Shown here: in pieces, positions 26,507 through 34,788 of the stretch
Layout: each line of letters begins with the position of its first letter
Numbering within the stretch: the first letter of the stretch is position 1
DNA from: Phycisphaerae bacterium
Lineage (GTDB): Bacteria > Planctomycetota > Phycisphaerae > Phycisphaerales > UBA1924
DNA: 64,000 nt
Direction of reading: 5' to 3'
NCBI GenBank assembly: GCA_030429705.1
Contig: JAUIES010000001.1
Location: forward strand, 1,426,001 to 1,490,000
The notes under the pieces: model-generated
What the model was told of the DNA's origin: nothing
Database searches by the model: none
Seen by the model: only the letters and a program-made list of their open reading frames with translations
Translations under genes and position numbers: made by a program

Positions 26507-27852
26507 GCGACTCTCCGATTCGCTTTGAGTCTGCCCATGTGTGCCAAGACGGGTGCGCATCGACTGTCGGGCAGGTGTTCAAGCAGTGTTTCGAGCGATT
26601 CCTGCCATGCTTCGGCAATCTTTTCTGGCGAATGTTGGAGCAGTGCTGCATTCCATCGAATCAGGGGCGCATGCCTTACTTCACTTGATCGACCTGCATC
26701 GATCGCGGCCTTATGGGCCTCTCGCTCGAGTTGCACGACGCGGTCGATGCCAAAGCGCTGACGCGTTCGTTCAGCGGCGCAGGCACCGAGTTGGTTTCGC
26801 CAACTCAAGTCAGACAAGACGCCCGCGAGGGCATAGGCGAAGGTCTCGCTTTCGCCCGGCACACGAATACCGGTCACCCCGTTTTCGATCAGACAACCGA
26901 GACCGGGTGTGTCAGCGACGATGCAAGGTGTGCCACACGCCATGGCTTCGATCACGCTCTTGGGATGCCCCTCGAGTGCGCTGGCGTGCGCGTAGATGGA
27001 TGCGTGGGACATTCGATCGAGCACGAAATCGTGTGGTTGAATGCCCAGGAACCGCACGGTTGCGCCGGTTTCATTCGCGAGGGCTTCGAGCGCTGCGCGC
27101 TCGGGGCCGTCGCCAATAATTTCGAGGACAGCATGTTCTTCGTCAGGTTGATCAGCAACGGCTTTGATCAGGTTCTCGACGCGTTTTCGCTCGACCAGTT
27201 GGCCGACATAGAGGACCACGCCGCGCTCTCGATCTTCTGCTTCGAGGATCTTGCGATTCGTAAAGACATAGTTTGGAATGACGCGGGTGTGTTCGGGTGC
27301 GAGCCCGTCTCGCCAACTCAGGTCGTCGATGATTTGCCGTGTTGTACCGACCACGATGTCCGCGAGGCCGATGACACCTTGTTCGATTAATGCGGCTTCT
27401 CGGGCTTCGCGCGAGCCGGGGCCATTTTCGCGTGAGAGGAACTGTGAACGAAGGTAGCCACACCGAGCGATCAGACCTACAGCAACGCCACGATCACGCA
27501 AACCGGCGGTGAGCGCACACGCTGCGCCCGCATCATCCATTTGATTTGTTTTGATCACCGCGTCTCGAATGGGTCCGACTGTCGCGAAGAGGCGATCGGT
27601 GAGTGTCGATACATAGGTCGGTGCGTCATGTCCGTCGTCGTTGACGATGACTGAGACATGTGATCCGAGCGATTGTGCAATGGGGATATCTGTTGCATCG
27701 CCGTGTGAAATCACAACGATGCGTTCATAATCCGCGCCGAGTTGTTCGTAGAGCGCCCATTCGCGATTGAGGAGTCCGAGCCGATTCCATTCGGCGAGTG
27801 ACATCCCGCGCGTGAGTGTGAGGATCAGTGTTTCGGCAATGTTGTGACTCAT
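26503..27852 (-). CDS. GT4-type glycosyltransferase
   Basis: A 449-residue GT-B enzyme. The N-terminal half has an aberrant first strand (ETLILTLTRGMSLAEW). The second domain is canonical, with VVLYVGQLVERKRVENLIKA, VLEIIGDGPERAALE, and ALEGHPKSVIEAMACGTPCIVADTPGLG carrying the E-x7-E type motif. It forms a two-gene operon with the downstream methyltransferase through an ATGA overlap. It starts divergently from the methyltransferase at 27911 with about 60 bp between the starts. Confidence 0.88.
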   Translation of the reverse strand: MSHNIAETLILTLTRGMSLAEWNRLGLLNREWALYEQLGADYERIVVISHGDATDIPIAQSLGSHVSVIVNDDGHDAPTYVSTLTDRLFATVGPIRDAVIKTNQMDDAGAACALTAGLRDRGVAVGLIARCGYLRSQFLSRENGPGSREAREAALIEQGVIGLADIVVGTTRQIIDDLSWRDGLAPEHTRVIPNYVFTNRKILEAEDRERGVVLYVGQLVERKRVENLIKAVADQPDEEHAVLEIIGDGPERAALEALANETGATVRFLGIQPHDFVLDRMSHASIYAHASALEGHPKSVIEAMACGTPCIVADTPGLGCLIENGVTGIRVPGESETFAYALAGVLSDLSWRNQLGACAAERTRQRFGIDRVVQLEREAHKAAIDAGRSSEVRHAPLIRWNAALLQHSPEKIAEAWQESLETLLEHLPDSRCAPVLAHMGRLKANRRVA

Positions 27853-27910
27853 GCGTGTTCCCGCTCGCCAATGGTCAAGCCCACATCGACAGGTGTTCGA
27901 TACGACCGGT

Positions 27911-28846
27911 ATGCCTGTGATGAACCCAACACTGTCAGTTCCTCAGTCTGATAACCCCACGCCGGAGTTGAATCCGCAGTCGCTCAACGGCGACCATGAC
28001 CTTTCTTCGGACGAGCGGGCTGCCTACCTCAATTTCCATGCCGCCCGGAACAGGGCCAATGCTGAGCAATCGAAAGCAGGGGGTGTGCAGGTCCGGTCAT
28101 TTCGTTCGAGAGCGTCTTCACCCAAAACGCTCGCATCCCCCTCCAGAGTCGCTATGGACGATTTCATTCATCAGCGTGCACAACAATTTGCCCGGATATG
28201 GGGAGGTCGCGCTCTCCGCGTACTTGATATCGGTTGCGGGTCTGGTTATGCATGTACTCTCCTCGAACAGGGGGGTCTGTCCGGCGAGTATATCGGGGTC
28301 GATCATGAACTTCATCCTTCATTCGAAGCGGTGACAAGCGCACAATTTGCGCGTCGACATATCAGCACCGACATTCTGAATCTTGACCCGAATGCGATCG
28401 GTTCGGTCGATTTGCTTGTATCCATGACCTCACTCGAACACTTTGAAGATGATGTTGGTGCGTTGCAGATCGCTCGACGATGTCTCGCGCCTGGCGGGGG
28501 CGAGTTGCACATCGTGCCGGCAGAAGATGGGCTTCGTCTGTGGGAGACGCATGGCTGGCGTCAGTACTCGCCCGGGTGTGTTCAATCGCTGTGTCCTTCG
28601 GCGGCGCTCTATCGCATCGGTGGCGCGGCTTCGGCATTCACACACTATCACCTGATTACCAAGCCGAATCGAGCGCATGTCGACTGGAGAAGTCGGCATC
28701 CGAAGTTGTACCGCGCGATGCGCTCGTTCAGTTTGGCGCTCGACCCGATCTGCGGCAACAGGCCGGCATCGCTGTATGCAGCGGTGATTTCACCAACACG
28801 AACAACACAACACGAGGGAGAGGCATCCAGCCTCTCGGCAGCATGA
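27911..28846 (+). CDS. SAM-dependent methyltransferase, class I
   Basis: I take the ATG at 27911 (or 27920), avoiding the overlap with the divergent GT4, giving about 311 residues. A long polar N-terminal region (about 80 residues) precedes motif I (RVLDIGCGSGYACTLLE). IGVDHELHP and the motif-IV-like region SVDLLVSMTSLEHFEDD follow. It ends with a 4-nt overlap (ATGA) with the next methyltransferase. A sugar-O-methyltransferase role is inferred only from the neighbourhood. Confidence 0.82.
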   Translation: MPVMNPTLSVPQSDNPTPELNPQSLNGDHDLSSDERAAYLNFHAARNRANAEQSKAGGVQVRSFRSRASSPKTLASPSRVAMDDFIHQRAQQFARIWGGRALRVLDIGCGSGYACTLLEQGGLSGEYIGVDHELHPSFEAVTSAQFARRHISTDILNLDPNAIGSVDLLVSMTSLEHFEDDVGALQIARRCLAPGGGELHIVPAEDGLRLWETHGWRQYSPGCVQSLCPSAALYRIGGAASAFTHYHLITKPNRAHVDWRSRHPKLYRAMRSFSLALDPICGNRPASLYAAVISPTRTTQHEGEASSLSAA

Positions 28847-29655
28847 GTTCCACCATTATCCGACGCAACGGCCGACTTGAGATGTACCGCGAAGGGGCGG
28901 ACACACCTGCGTATTGGGATGCCCACTGGGCGGAGCACCCCCCCGAACCCATGACCGGCATGGGCATGTATTGTGGGTTTCGCGATGCGATCGAACAGTA
29001 CATGCCGCGCGACGGTCGCATCATTGAAGCGGGCTGTGGGAACGGGAACACGGCGCGGACGATTCGCGCAGCGGGTTTTCACATCGAGGGCATCGACTTC
29101 GCTCCGAATGTGATCGAGGCAAATCGGAGCATCGACCCCGAGGGCGTCTATCGCGTTGCGGATGTCAGACATCTGGACGATGCATCAAGTTCGATAGACG
29201 GGTACATGTCGTTTGGCGTTGTTGAGCATTTTGCCGATACCGAACGCCGAGAGATTCTGCTTGAAGCGGCTCGATGTCTCAAGCCGGGCGGAGTTGCGCT
29301 GTTCACGGTGCCGCACTTCAATCTCGTGCGGCGGCTGCGGTTTGGTTTTGCAGGTGGTCAGCCGCCGAAGGATGTGCCGTTCTATCAGTACTTTTTCAGC
29401 GCGAGCGAGCTGACCGCGGATCTGCGTGCGGTAGGTTTTCAGATTACGCATGTGGACGCCTACGACGCGTACAAGGGGATCAAGGACACGATCGGCGGGA
29501 AATCGATCTTGGATCGACTCCGCGCGACAAGCCCGCAGTGGCGGCGACGGGTGGACCAGCCGCCGCGCTGGGTTCGGCGGACTGCCGGGCACATGCTGCT
29601 TGTCATCGCGACTAAACCAGCAGATGGTGTTTCGACAGTTCGAGAGGCGGCATAA
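28843..29655 (+). CDS. SAM-dependent methyltransferase, class I
   Basis: A 270-residue Methyltransf_11-like enzyme starting at the ATG that overlaps the previous stop. Motif I is IIEAGCGNGNTARTIRAAG, followed by IEGIDFAPN, VADVRHL, and the MSFGVVEHF segment. The motif LKPGGVALFTVP follows. The longer frame with an N-terminal extension would be antisense to other genes and is rejected. It is followed 3 bp later by the GT2 gene, so a methyltransferase-methyltransferase-GT2 operon is likely. Confidence 0.87.
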   Translation: MSSTIIRRNGRLEMYREGADTPAYWDAHWAEHPPEPMTGMGMYCGFRDAIEQYMPRDGRIIEAGCGNGNTARTIRAAGFHIEGIDFAPNVIEANRSIDPEGVYRVADVRHLDDASSSIDGYMSFGVVEHFADTERREILLEAARCLKPGGVALFTVPHFNLVRRLRFGFAGGQPPKDVPFYQYFFSASELTADLRAVGFQITHVDAYDAYKGIKDTIGGKSILDRLRATSPQWRRRVDQPPRWVRRTAGHMLLVIATKPADGVSTVREAA

Positions 29656-29658
29656 ACG

Positions 29659-30873
29659 ATGGCGGTGACGGTGCTGCTCCCGGTGTATCGCGCCAAACGC
29701 GATGAACTTGAACGGTCGTTTGATGACATCTGTTGTCAAACCTGCGAAGACCTCGAGATTCTTGTCATTTTGAATGGGTCTGATGCCAGCACGCATGAGG
29801 CAGCGACGGCGTTGTGCGCGCGCGAACCGCGGGGGCGCGTGATTGAACTGAATCAGGCAAACCTGGCTGCGGCACTCAATGCCGGGATGCAGGAGGCGCG
29901 GTTCGAGTTGATTGCTCGCATGGATGCGGACGATCGGTGTGAGCCGCATCGTATAGCGCAGCAGGTTGCGGCGATGGAGAGCCGGCCCGAGGTTCTGGCG
30001 CTCGGATCGGCGTATGAGATCGCAGATCGGCAAGGCCGACGGGTGGGGGTGGTGACACCGCCTTCTGATGGTGCAGAATCACGATGGAAACTGTTGGTCT
30101 CAAACCCGTTTGCGCATGGTTCGATGATGCTTCGGCGATCGGCGGTGCTTGCAGCGGGTGGGTATGACGCGTCGTTCGTGCGAAGTCAGGATTACGACCT
30201 GTGGGTTCGACTCAGTGAGATCGGCGAGGTGTGTGCACTGCCGCAGGTACTGTACACACTGACACGATCGGATCGGGCGTTTGGAGCGACCCCTGAGCAA
30301 GGTGAACACGCTGCACGGGTGATGGCGCGGGCGTGGGCGGGGCTCGCTCGCGGCGACCTGGACGAAGCAGCGGCTGGACGAATGATTGAGCGGCAGAGTG
30401 TCGCTGGGGTTATTGCAACATTGGAAGATCGCATGAGCGAGCGAGGGCCCACGCTGACCGATGTGGCTGCATGGCTCTTCGGACAGTGGGCATCTCCTGG
30501 ATCGCATGTCAAGGCGTTTGATGTCGCGCGAGGTGCAAGGCTGCGCGAGGTTGGGCGCGCGATGCAGGATGCGGGCGTGACGCGCGTGTGGCTGTGGGGC
30601 GCCGGGCGGCACACAGGGTGGTTGCTCGATCATGTCGATGATCTTGGGGTGCCCGTCGCGGGCATTGTTGATGATGCACTCGCGGGGCAGGAACGGTTTG
30701 GGCGTGTCATCGAGTCGCCACAGGCCATGCGCGGGGGGGAGCATGTGCTCTTGTCGAGCGATTGGCATGAAGATGCGATGTGGGCATCATCAGCCGAGGC
30801 GCGAGGTCGGGGTGTGCGCGTGTGGCGGATGTATGCGGACGAACCGGTACAGCAACGAACACAAGTCGCATGA
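29659..30873 (+). CDS. GT2-type glycosyltransferase with extra C-terminal domain
   Basis: A 404-residue protein. Residues 1-210 are a GT-A domain: AVTVLLPVYRAKRDELERSF at the N-terminus, the metal-binding DxD as ARMDADDRC, and RSQDYDLWVRLSE as the acceptor-side motif. Residues about 305-404 repeat the added domain of the GT4 at 22345: WLWGAGRHTGWLLDHV, GIVDDALAG, LLSSDWHEDAMW. The linker (about 215-300) is helical. It starts 3 bp after a methyltransferase, is last in the operon, and ends 8 bp from the convergent GNAT gene. Confidence 0.88.
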   Translation: MAVTVLLPVYRAKRDELERSFDDICCQTCEDLEILVILNGSDASTHEAATALCAREPRGRVIELNQANLAAALNAGMQEARFELIARMDADDRCEPHRIAQQVAAMESRPEVLALGSAYEIADRQGRRVGVVTPPSDGAESRWKLLVSNPFAHGSMMLRRSAVLAAGGYDASFVRSQDYDLWVRLSEIGEVCALPQVLYTLTRSDRAFGATPEQGEHAARVMARAWAGLARGDLDEAAAGRMIERQSVAGVIATLEDRMSERGPTLTDVAAWLFGQWASPGSHVKAFDVARGARLREVGRAMQDAGVTRVWLWGAGRHTGWLLDHVDDLGVPVAGIVDDALAGQERFGRVIESPQAMRGGEHVLLSSDWHEDAMWASSAEARGRGVRVWRMYADEPVQQRTQVA

Positions 30874-30880
30874 TGCCTCG

Positions 30881-31381
30881 TTAAACTTGACCAAGTGCGA
30901 GCGAGTAGTGGTATTCGTCAGCGGATTCGCCATCGATTCGGATTGCATCGGGCTCGATGCCCCATTGGGTGAAGCCGAGCGACTGGTACAGGTGATTGGC
31001 AGCGACCGATCGGTTTGACGCGGAAAGGTTGATGCGCGCGACACCCGGCCAGGTGTGTGCGTGATCGATGCAGGCAGCGAGTACAGCCCGTGCGATTCCT
31101 CGTTGGCGAACAGAGGGGGATGTATAGACACCCCAGATCATCGCGATGTGCGCGATCTTTGGGCGGGTGTGTTGGAAGAGGCCGACTGAACTGACGATTT
31201 GCCCGTCAACCAATTCGACGAAGATGACATTGCGGTCATTCAGCCGTTCTGCAAGCGCGTCCTGCGTTTCAAGGGCATCGTCATCAGGCGAAGACAGGAA
31301 TGACCAGGGCTCGGCGACCAGCATGGCTCGTCGGAATGCGATGTATTCGTCATAATGGGTTGGCTGAAGAAGGTGTGGCAT
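30881..31381 (-). CDS. GNAT-family N-acetyltransferase
   Basis: About 166 residues from the ATG at 31381. A TTG 24 nt upstream would add eight. The acetyl-CoA-binding segment is VYTSPSVRQRGIARAVLAACIDHAH, matching the R/Q-x-x-G-x-G/A signature of GNAT enzymes. LYQSLGFTQWGIEPDAIRI is the C-terminal strand-helix-strand typical of the family. Substrate is unknown. It is convergent with the GT2 and downstream, on the same strand, of the sulfotransferase remnant and pfkA. Confidence 0.8.
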   Translation of the reverse strand: MPHLLQPTHYDEYIAFRRAMLVAEPWSFLSSPDDDALETQDALAERLNDRNVIFVELVDGQIVSSVGLFQHTRPKIAHIAMIWGVYTSPSVRQRGIARAVLAACIDHAHTWPGVARINLSASNRSVAANHLYQSLGFTQWGIEPDAIRIDGESADEYHYSLALGQV

Positions 31382-31425
31382 CGGGTGGCAACTCTTGTAT
31401 GACAAGGCATGGGTACGGGGGTACT

Positions 31426-31648
31426 TTAGTTGCGTTCGCGCCGTTTCGGGTTGGTTTTGAGAAACGATGCAAGAATCGGGCCGATCAGTCTATCTCGGTT
31501 TTGGAAGTATGCGAGTTGTGTCGTGAACGCTCGACCTGCAGCGCGGACTTGTTGCTCGAACAGTTGGGCGGGCGAGGCCCAGGCGAAGAGTTCGAGAGCG
31601 TGTTGTTCTGGCGGTCTTCGGGATGTGAATGAAGATGATGCGTGTCAT
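31426..31648 (-). pseudogene. Decayed sulfotransferase remnant coupled to pfkA stop
   Basis: Immediately after pfkA, in a TGATG overlap, an ATG opens MTRIIFIHIPKTA, the exact style of N-terminus seen in sulfotransferases that begin IFIHIPKTAGTT. Within about 40 nt the frame switches. The other frame then reads HALELFAWASPAQLFEQQ, followed by a segment ending FLKTNPKRRERN and stop at 31426. This resembles a sulfotransferase C-terminus (aromatic helix, FEQQV, Phe-Gln-Asn-Arg). Only about 70 residues remain of an expected 250 or so. The simplest reading is an internal deletion plus frame change. Neither frame has a complete gene, so this is called a pseudogene. Confidence 0.55.
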
Positions 31649-32763
31649 CAGTCGCCGAAACAGGTATAAACGGAACGAGCGGCTTCGATGAGGGGGTCGT
31701 TGCGTGTAACGAGTCTTTGTTTGTCGGCTGCAGAGGTAATCTCAACATCGGCGAGTTGGCCGTTCTGCATGACAACGAGTCTGTTTCGTTTACCGAGATG
31801 CAGCATGCGCATAGCGTGATCGCCAAAGAGTGTGGCGAGCACGCGGTCACCGGGGACAGGCGTGCCACCGCGCTGCACATGACCCAGAACGACATAGCGA
31901 GATTCGATTTCGGTTTTGTCTTCGAGTTCATTGGCGAGCCACTTACCGATGCCGCCGAGGCGGATGGGATCTGGGCTCGTGGGATCGATCTTCTCGACGA
32001 TCTGTTTGCCGCCTTTGAGCGATGCTCCTTCCGATGCACAGATGATGGTAAATCGTTTGCCGCGTTGAGAGCGTTTGATGCAATAGTCAGCGACGATGTC
32101 GAGATCGAAAGGGATCTCGGGGAGGAGGATGACATCGGCACCCGACGCAACGCCGGCGTGCAGCGCAAGCCAGCCGGCGTTTCGACCCATGACTTCCACG
32201 ACCATGACGCGGTGGTGGCTGGCGGCGGTCGTGTGGACGCGGTCGAGGGCTTCGGTTGCGACCGCGACGGCTGTCTGGAAGCCGAAGGTGATATCAGAAC
32301 CCCACAGATCGTTGTCAATGGTTTTGGGGACACCGATGCAGTTGATGCCTCGGTCGGCGAAGGGTTTGGCAGCGGACATGGTGCCGTCGCCACCGATGAC
32401 GATGAGCGCCTCGATGCCGTGCAAGTTGAGATGTGTCATACAGACATCGGTGAGGTCTTTGAACTTGATCGAGCCGTCGGCATTTTTACCGACGGGGTAT
32501 GCCTGTGGGTTGGCTTTGTTGGACGAACCCAGGATGGTGCCACCGACACCGAGGATATTTGAGACATCGTCGATGGTGAGCGGTCTGATGCGGTCTTCGA
32601 TGAGGCCGAGGAACCCGTCTTCGATGCCCATCACTTCGATGCCGTTGTAGATGGCATCTTTGGTGACGGCCCGGATGACAGCGTTGAGCCCCGGGCAGTC
32701 GCCGCCTCCTGTGAGGACACCGATGCGTTTGACGCCGGATGCTGAGACTTGGGTGTTGGCCAT
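31648..32763 (-). CDS. pfkA: 6-phosphofructokinase (group III PfkA type)
   Basis: A 371-residue phosphofructokinase phosphorylating fructose 6-phosphate in glycolysis. The N-terminal ligand loop is GVLTGGGDCPGLNAVIR. GGDGT lies at residues 124-128, with a Gly at the position that is Asp in pyrophosphate-using enzymes, arguing for ATP. The later motif PKTIDND (146-152) has the Lys typical of the PPi/group III lineage. The MGRNAGWLAL and GHVQRGG motifs are intact. The gene is monocistronic except for the coupled sulfotransferase remnant directly after it. Confidence 0.93.
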   Translation of the reverse strand: MANTQVSASGVKRIGVLTGGGDCPGLNAVIRAVTKDAIYNGIEVMGIEDGFLGLIEDRIRPLTIDDVSNILGVGGTILGSSNKANPQAYPVGKNADGSIKFKDLTDVCMTHLNLHGIEALIVIGGDGTMSAAKPFADRGINCIGVPKTIDNDLWGSDITFGFQTAVAVATEALDRVHTTAASHHRVMVVEVMGRNAGWLALHAGVASGADVILLPEIPFDLDIVADYCIKRSQRGKRFTIICASEGASLKGGKQIVEKIDPTSPDPIRLGGIGKWLANELEDKTEIESRYVVLGHVQRGGTPVPGDRVLATLFGDHAMRMLHLGKRNRLVVMQNGQLADVEITSAADKQRLVTRNDPLIEAARSVYTCFGD

Positions 32764-32885
32764 GGTTGAAAGGGTATCGGGTTGAGGAGGTTTTTGGCGT
32801 GAGAAGTATGCATGTGTGCAATAAGGGTTGAACGGGGGCGTTGAGCGGTGTGGAAGCGAAAACGACTATTTTCAGGAGGTCTGTG

Positions 32886-33602
32886 ATGAACAAGCCATTT
32901 TTGATGGTGTTGGCGGTGGGGATTGCGGCGAGTGTTTCGAGTGGTCAGTTTGATCGTGGCGGCGAACGGCGCGGGCCTCAGATTGGTGGGCCGGGGGGTC
33001 CGGGCGGCGAAATGCGCGAACGCATGCACGATCGGGCGATTGAGCACTTTGATGCCGATGGCGATGGCCAACTGAGTGCAAGCGAACGCGAGTCCGCCCG
33101 TGCCTTTGCGCAGGAACGGCGTGCGATGCAGCAAGCGAAGTTAGTCGCACGATTTGATGCAGACAAAGACGGCACGCTCAGCGAATCCGAACGACAGGCT
33201 GCACGGGATTCGATGCGTGCCGAGATGGAAGCCAAGCGTGCAGCGATGATCGCTCGGTTTGATGTGGACGGGGACGGATCGCTCGATGAATCTGAGCGTG
33301 AGGTTGCCCGTGAGACCATGCGTGCCGAAATGGAAGCCAAGCGTGATGCGGTGCTGAAACAGTTTGATGCAAACGGAAATGGTCGTCTGGATATCGACGA
33401 ACTGAAGCGTGCAGACGCTGCGGGTGCGTTGCCGGATCAGCCTCGCGGACCTCGTGGCATGCGTCGCGGCGGGCCTGGTGGCGGGGATGAGGCTACGCGT
33501 GAACGCCGGAGGGGTTTCGAGGGCCGACGCGGGGGTGCTGAACGGGGACCGGGTGCGGCTCGTCGAGACGGAGCCAAAAAGCCAGGCGATATTGAAAACT
33601 GA
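32886..33602 (+). CDS. Secreted EF-hand protein with four calcium-binding loops
   Basis: The start at 32886 has an AGGAGG upstream and gives a 238-residue protein with a signal peptide (cleavage near SSG-Q, residue 20). Four EF-hand loops, DADGDGQLSASE (56-67), DADKDGTLSESE (91-102), DVDGDGSLDESE (126-137) and DANGNGRLDIDE (161-172), are spaced exactly 35 residues apart. All have Asp/Asn at calcium positions and a final Glu. Gly/Arg-rich low-complexity segments flank them. It likely binds calcium at the cell surface or periplasm. Intrinsic terminators follow the gene. Confidence 0.88.
   Translation: MNKPFLMVLAVGIAASVSSGQFDRGGERRGPQIGGPGGPGGEMRERMHDRAIEHFDADGDGQLSASERESARAFAQERRAMQQAKLVARFDADKDGTLSESERQAARDSMRAEMEAKRAAMIARFDVDGDGSLDESEREVARETMRAEMEAKRDAVLKQFDANGNGRLDIDELKRADAAGALPDQPRGPRGMRRGGPGGGDEATRERRRGFEGRRGGAERGPGAARRDGAKKPGDIEN
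33051..33401 (+). repeat. Four tandem ~105-bp EF-hand repeat units
   Basis: The four calcium loops recur at a constant 35-codon interval. The helices between loops 2-3 and 3-4 share near-identical text (RAEMEAKR both times), so this part arose by recent tandem duplication. Confidence 0.7.
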
Positions 33603-33654
33603 AAGAAAGCGCGAGTGAGGGTAAATTGCATCGGTATCCGATGCGTTTCAGGCG

Positions 33655-33687
33655 GCCTGGACGGCGATTGCGGTCCAGGCTGTTTTT
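33655..33687 (+). terminator. Intrinsic terminator downstream of the EF-hand gene
   Basis: An 8-bp stem, GCCTGGAC paired with GTCCAGGC, with a 10-nt loop is followed closely by TTTTT. A second small hairpin (GCATCGG-TAT-CCGATGC) lies just upstream at 33628-33644. It separates the EF-hand gene from the DUF58 operon. Confidence 0.7.
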
Positions 33688-33727
33688 CTATGCAGATGGG
33701 GTGTTTTGAGGCGATAGGATGTAGAGC

Positions 33728-34726
33728 ATGAGTGAACCCACGCCGAAGCGAGACGGTGAGCGACTGGATGCGTCGCTGTATTTGCATCCGAAGACGCTTG
33801 CGCGGCTTGGGAGTTTTGAACTCCGCGCGAAGATGATCGTTGAAGGTGTGATGAGCGGACAACACCGCAGCCCGTATCAGGGTGTGAGCGTTGAGTTTGC
33901 CCAGCATCGGCAGTATGTCTCCGGCGACGACATTCGACATCTTGACTGGAAGGTGTACGGACGCACCGACAAATTGCATCTGAAGCAGTACCAGCAGGAG
34001 ACCAACCTCGATCTCGTGGTGATGGTCGATTCGTCGGGATCGATGGATTATGGCTCGCGGTCGTTCGAAGACGCATCCGGCATGGGTCAGAAACACTCGC
34101 CGGATGGTCGGGTGTATTGGTCCAAGTTTGACCATGCGACAGCCACGGCTGCGGCGCTTTCGTATATCACACTTGCGCAGGGTGACCGGGTGGGGCTGGT
34201 GGTCTTTGCCGACGAGATTCGCCGAATGGTGGGGCGTTCAAGCCAGCGCGGGACATGGCGGCAGATAGTCGAGGCGCTCGCGACGCAGCCGGTCGATCGA
34301 GAGACCGACTTTGGTCGCGTCGTCGATCAGACACTTTCCAAGGTTTCTAATCGATGTTTGATCGCGCTCGTCAGTGATCTGTTTTCGGATACCGATGCGG
34401 TGAAGGCTGCGATGGCGCGGATTGCGCACCGCGGGCATGATTTGATCTTGTTTCAGGTGATGGACGGCGCGGAACTGGCATTCGGGTTTGAAGACCTGTC
34501 TCGGTTTGAAGGGCTCGAAGGCGAGGGGCGGCTTTCGGTTGATCCGCGAGCACTACGGGCTGGTTATCTTGAAGCGCTGCGCGAGCATAATGAGCAGATC
34601 GAGAAAACCGCCCGGTCATTTGGTTTCGATTACGAGTTGGTCAATACCAACAACTGGCTCGGGCCGACGCTTGGGGCGTTTGTGGCTCATCGGAACGCAC
34701 AGATCAAGAAGAGGAAGTATGGGTGA
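33728..34726 (+). CDS. DUF58 domain protein with vWA-like fold
   Basis: A 332-residue protein with the DUF58 signature GDDIRHLDWKVYGRTDKLHLKQY (residues 67-87) followed by a von Willebrand A type metal site, DSSGSM (101-106). DUF58 proteins usually sit beside a MoxR-type AAA ATPase, with which they are thought to form a chaperone-like system. No MoxR gene is visible here. It is the first gene of a long run on this strand, 62 bp before the BatA-like gene, and lies after a terminator, so it likely has its own promoter. Confidence 0.9.
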   Translation: MSEPTPKRDGERLDASLYLHPKTLARLGSFELRAKMIVEGVMSGQHRSPYQGVSVEFAQHRQYVSGDDIRHLDWKVYGRTDKLHLKQYQQETNLDLVVMVDSSGSMDYGSRSFEDASGMGQKHSPDGRVYWSKFDHATATAAALSYITLAQGDRVGLVVFADEIRRMVGRSSQRGTWRQIVEALATQPVDRETDFGRVVDQTLSKVSNRCLIALVSDLFSDTDAVKAAMARIAHRGHDLILFQVMDGAELAFGFEDLSRFEGLEGEGRLSVDPRALRAGYLEALREHNEQIEKTARSFGFDYELVNTNNWLGPTLGAFVAHRNAQIKKRKYG

Positions 34727-34788
34727 GGTTCGGCTGTTGATGTGGTGAATCAGGAATTGTCAGTGGTGGGGGTATTGGAGTTGCGGCC

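Noticed and set aside
28480-28842. N-terminal extension of the methyltransferase at 28843
   Set aside because: It would be out of frame over the previous methyltransferase and adds non-homologous sequence. The 4-nt overlap start is more natural.
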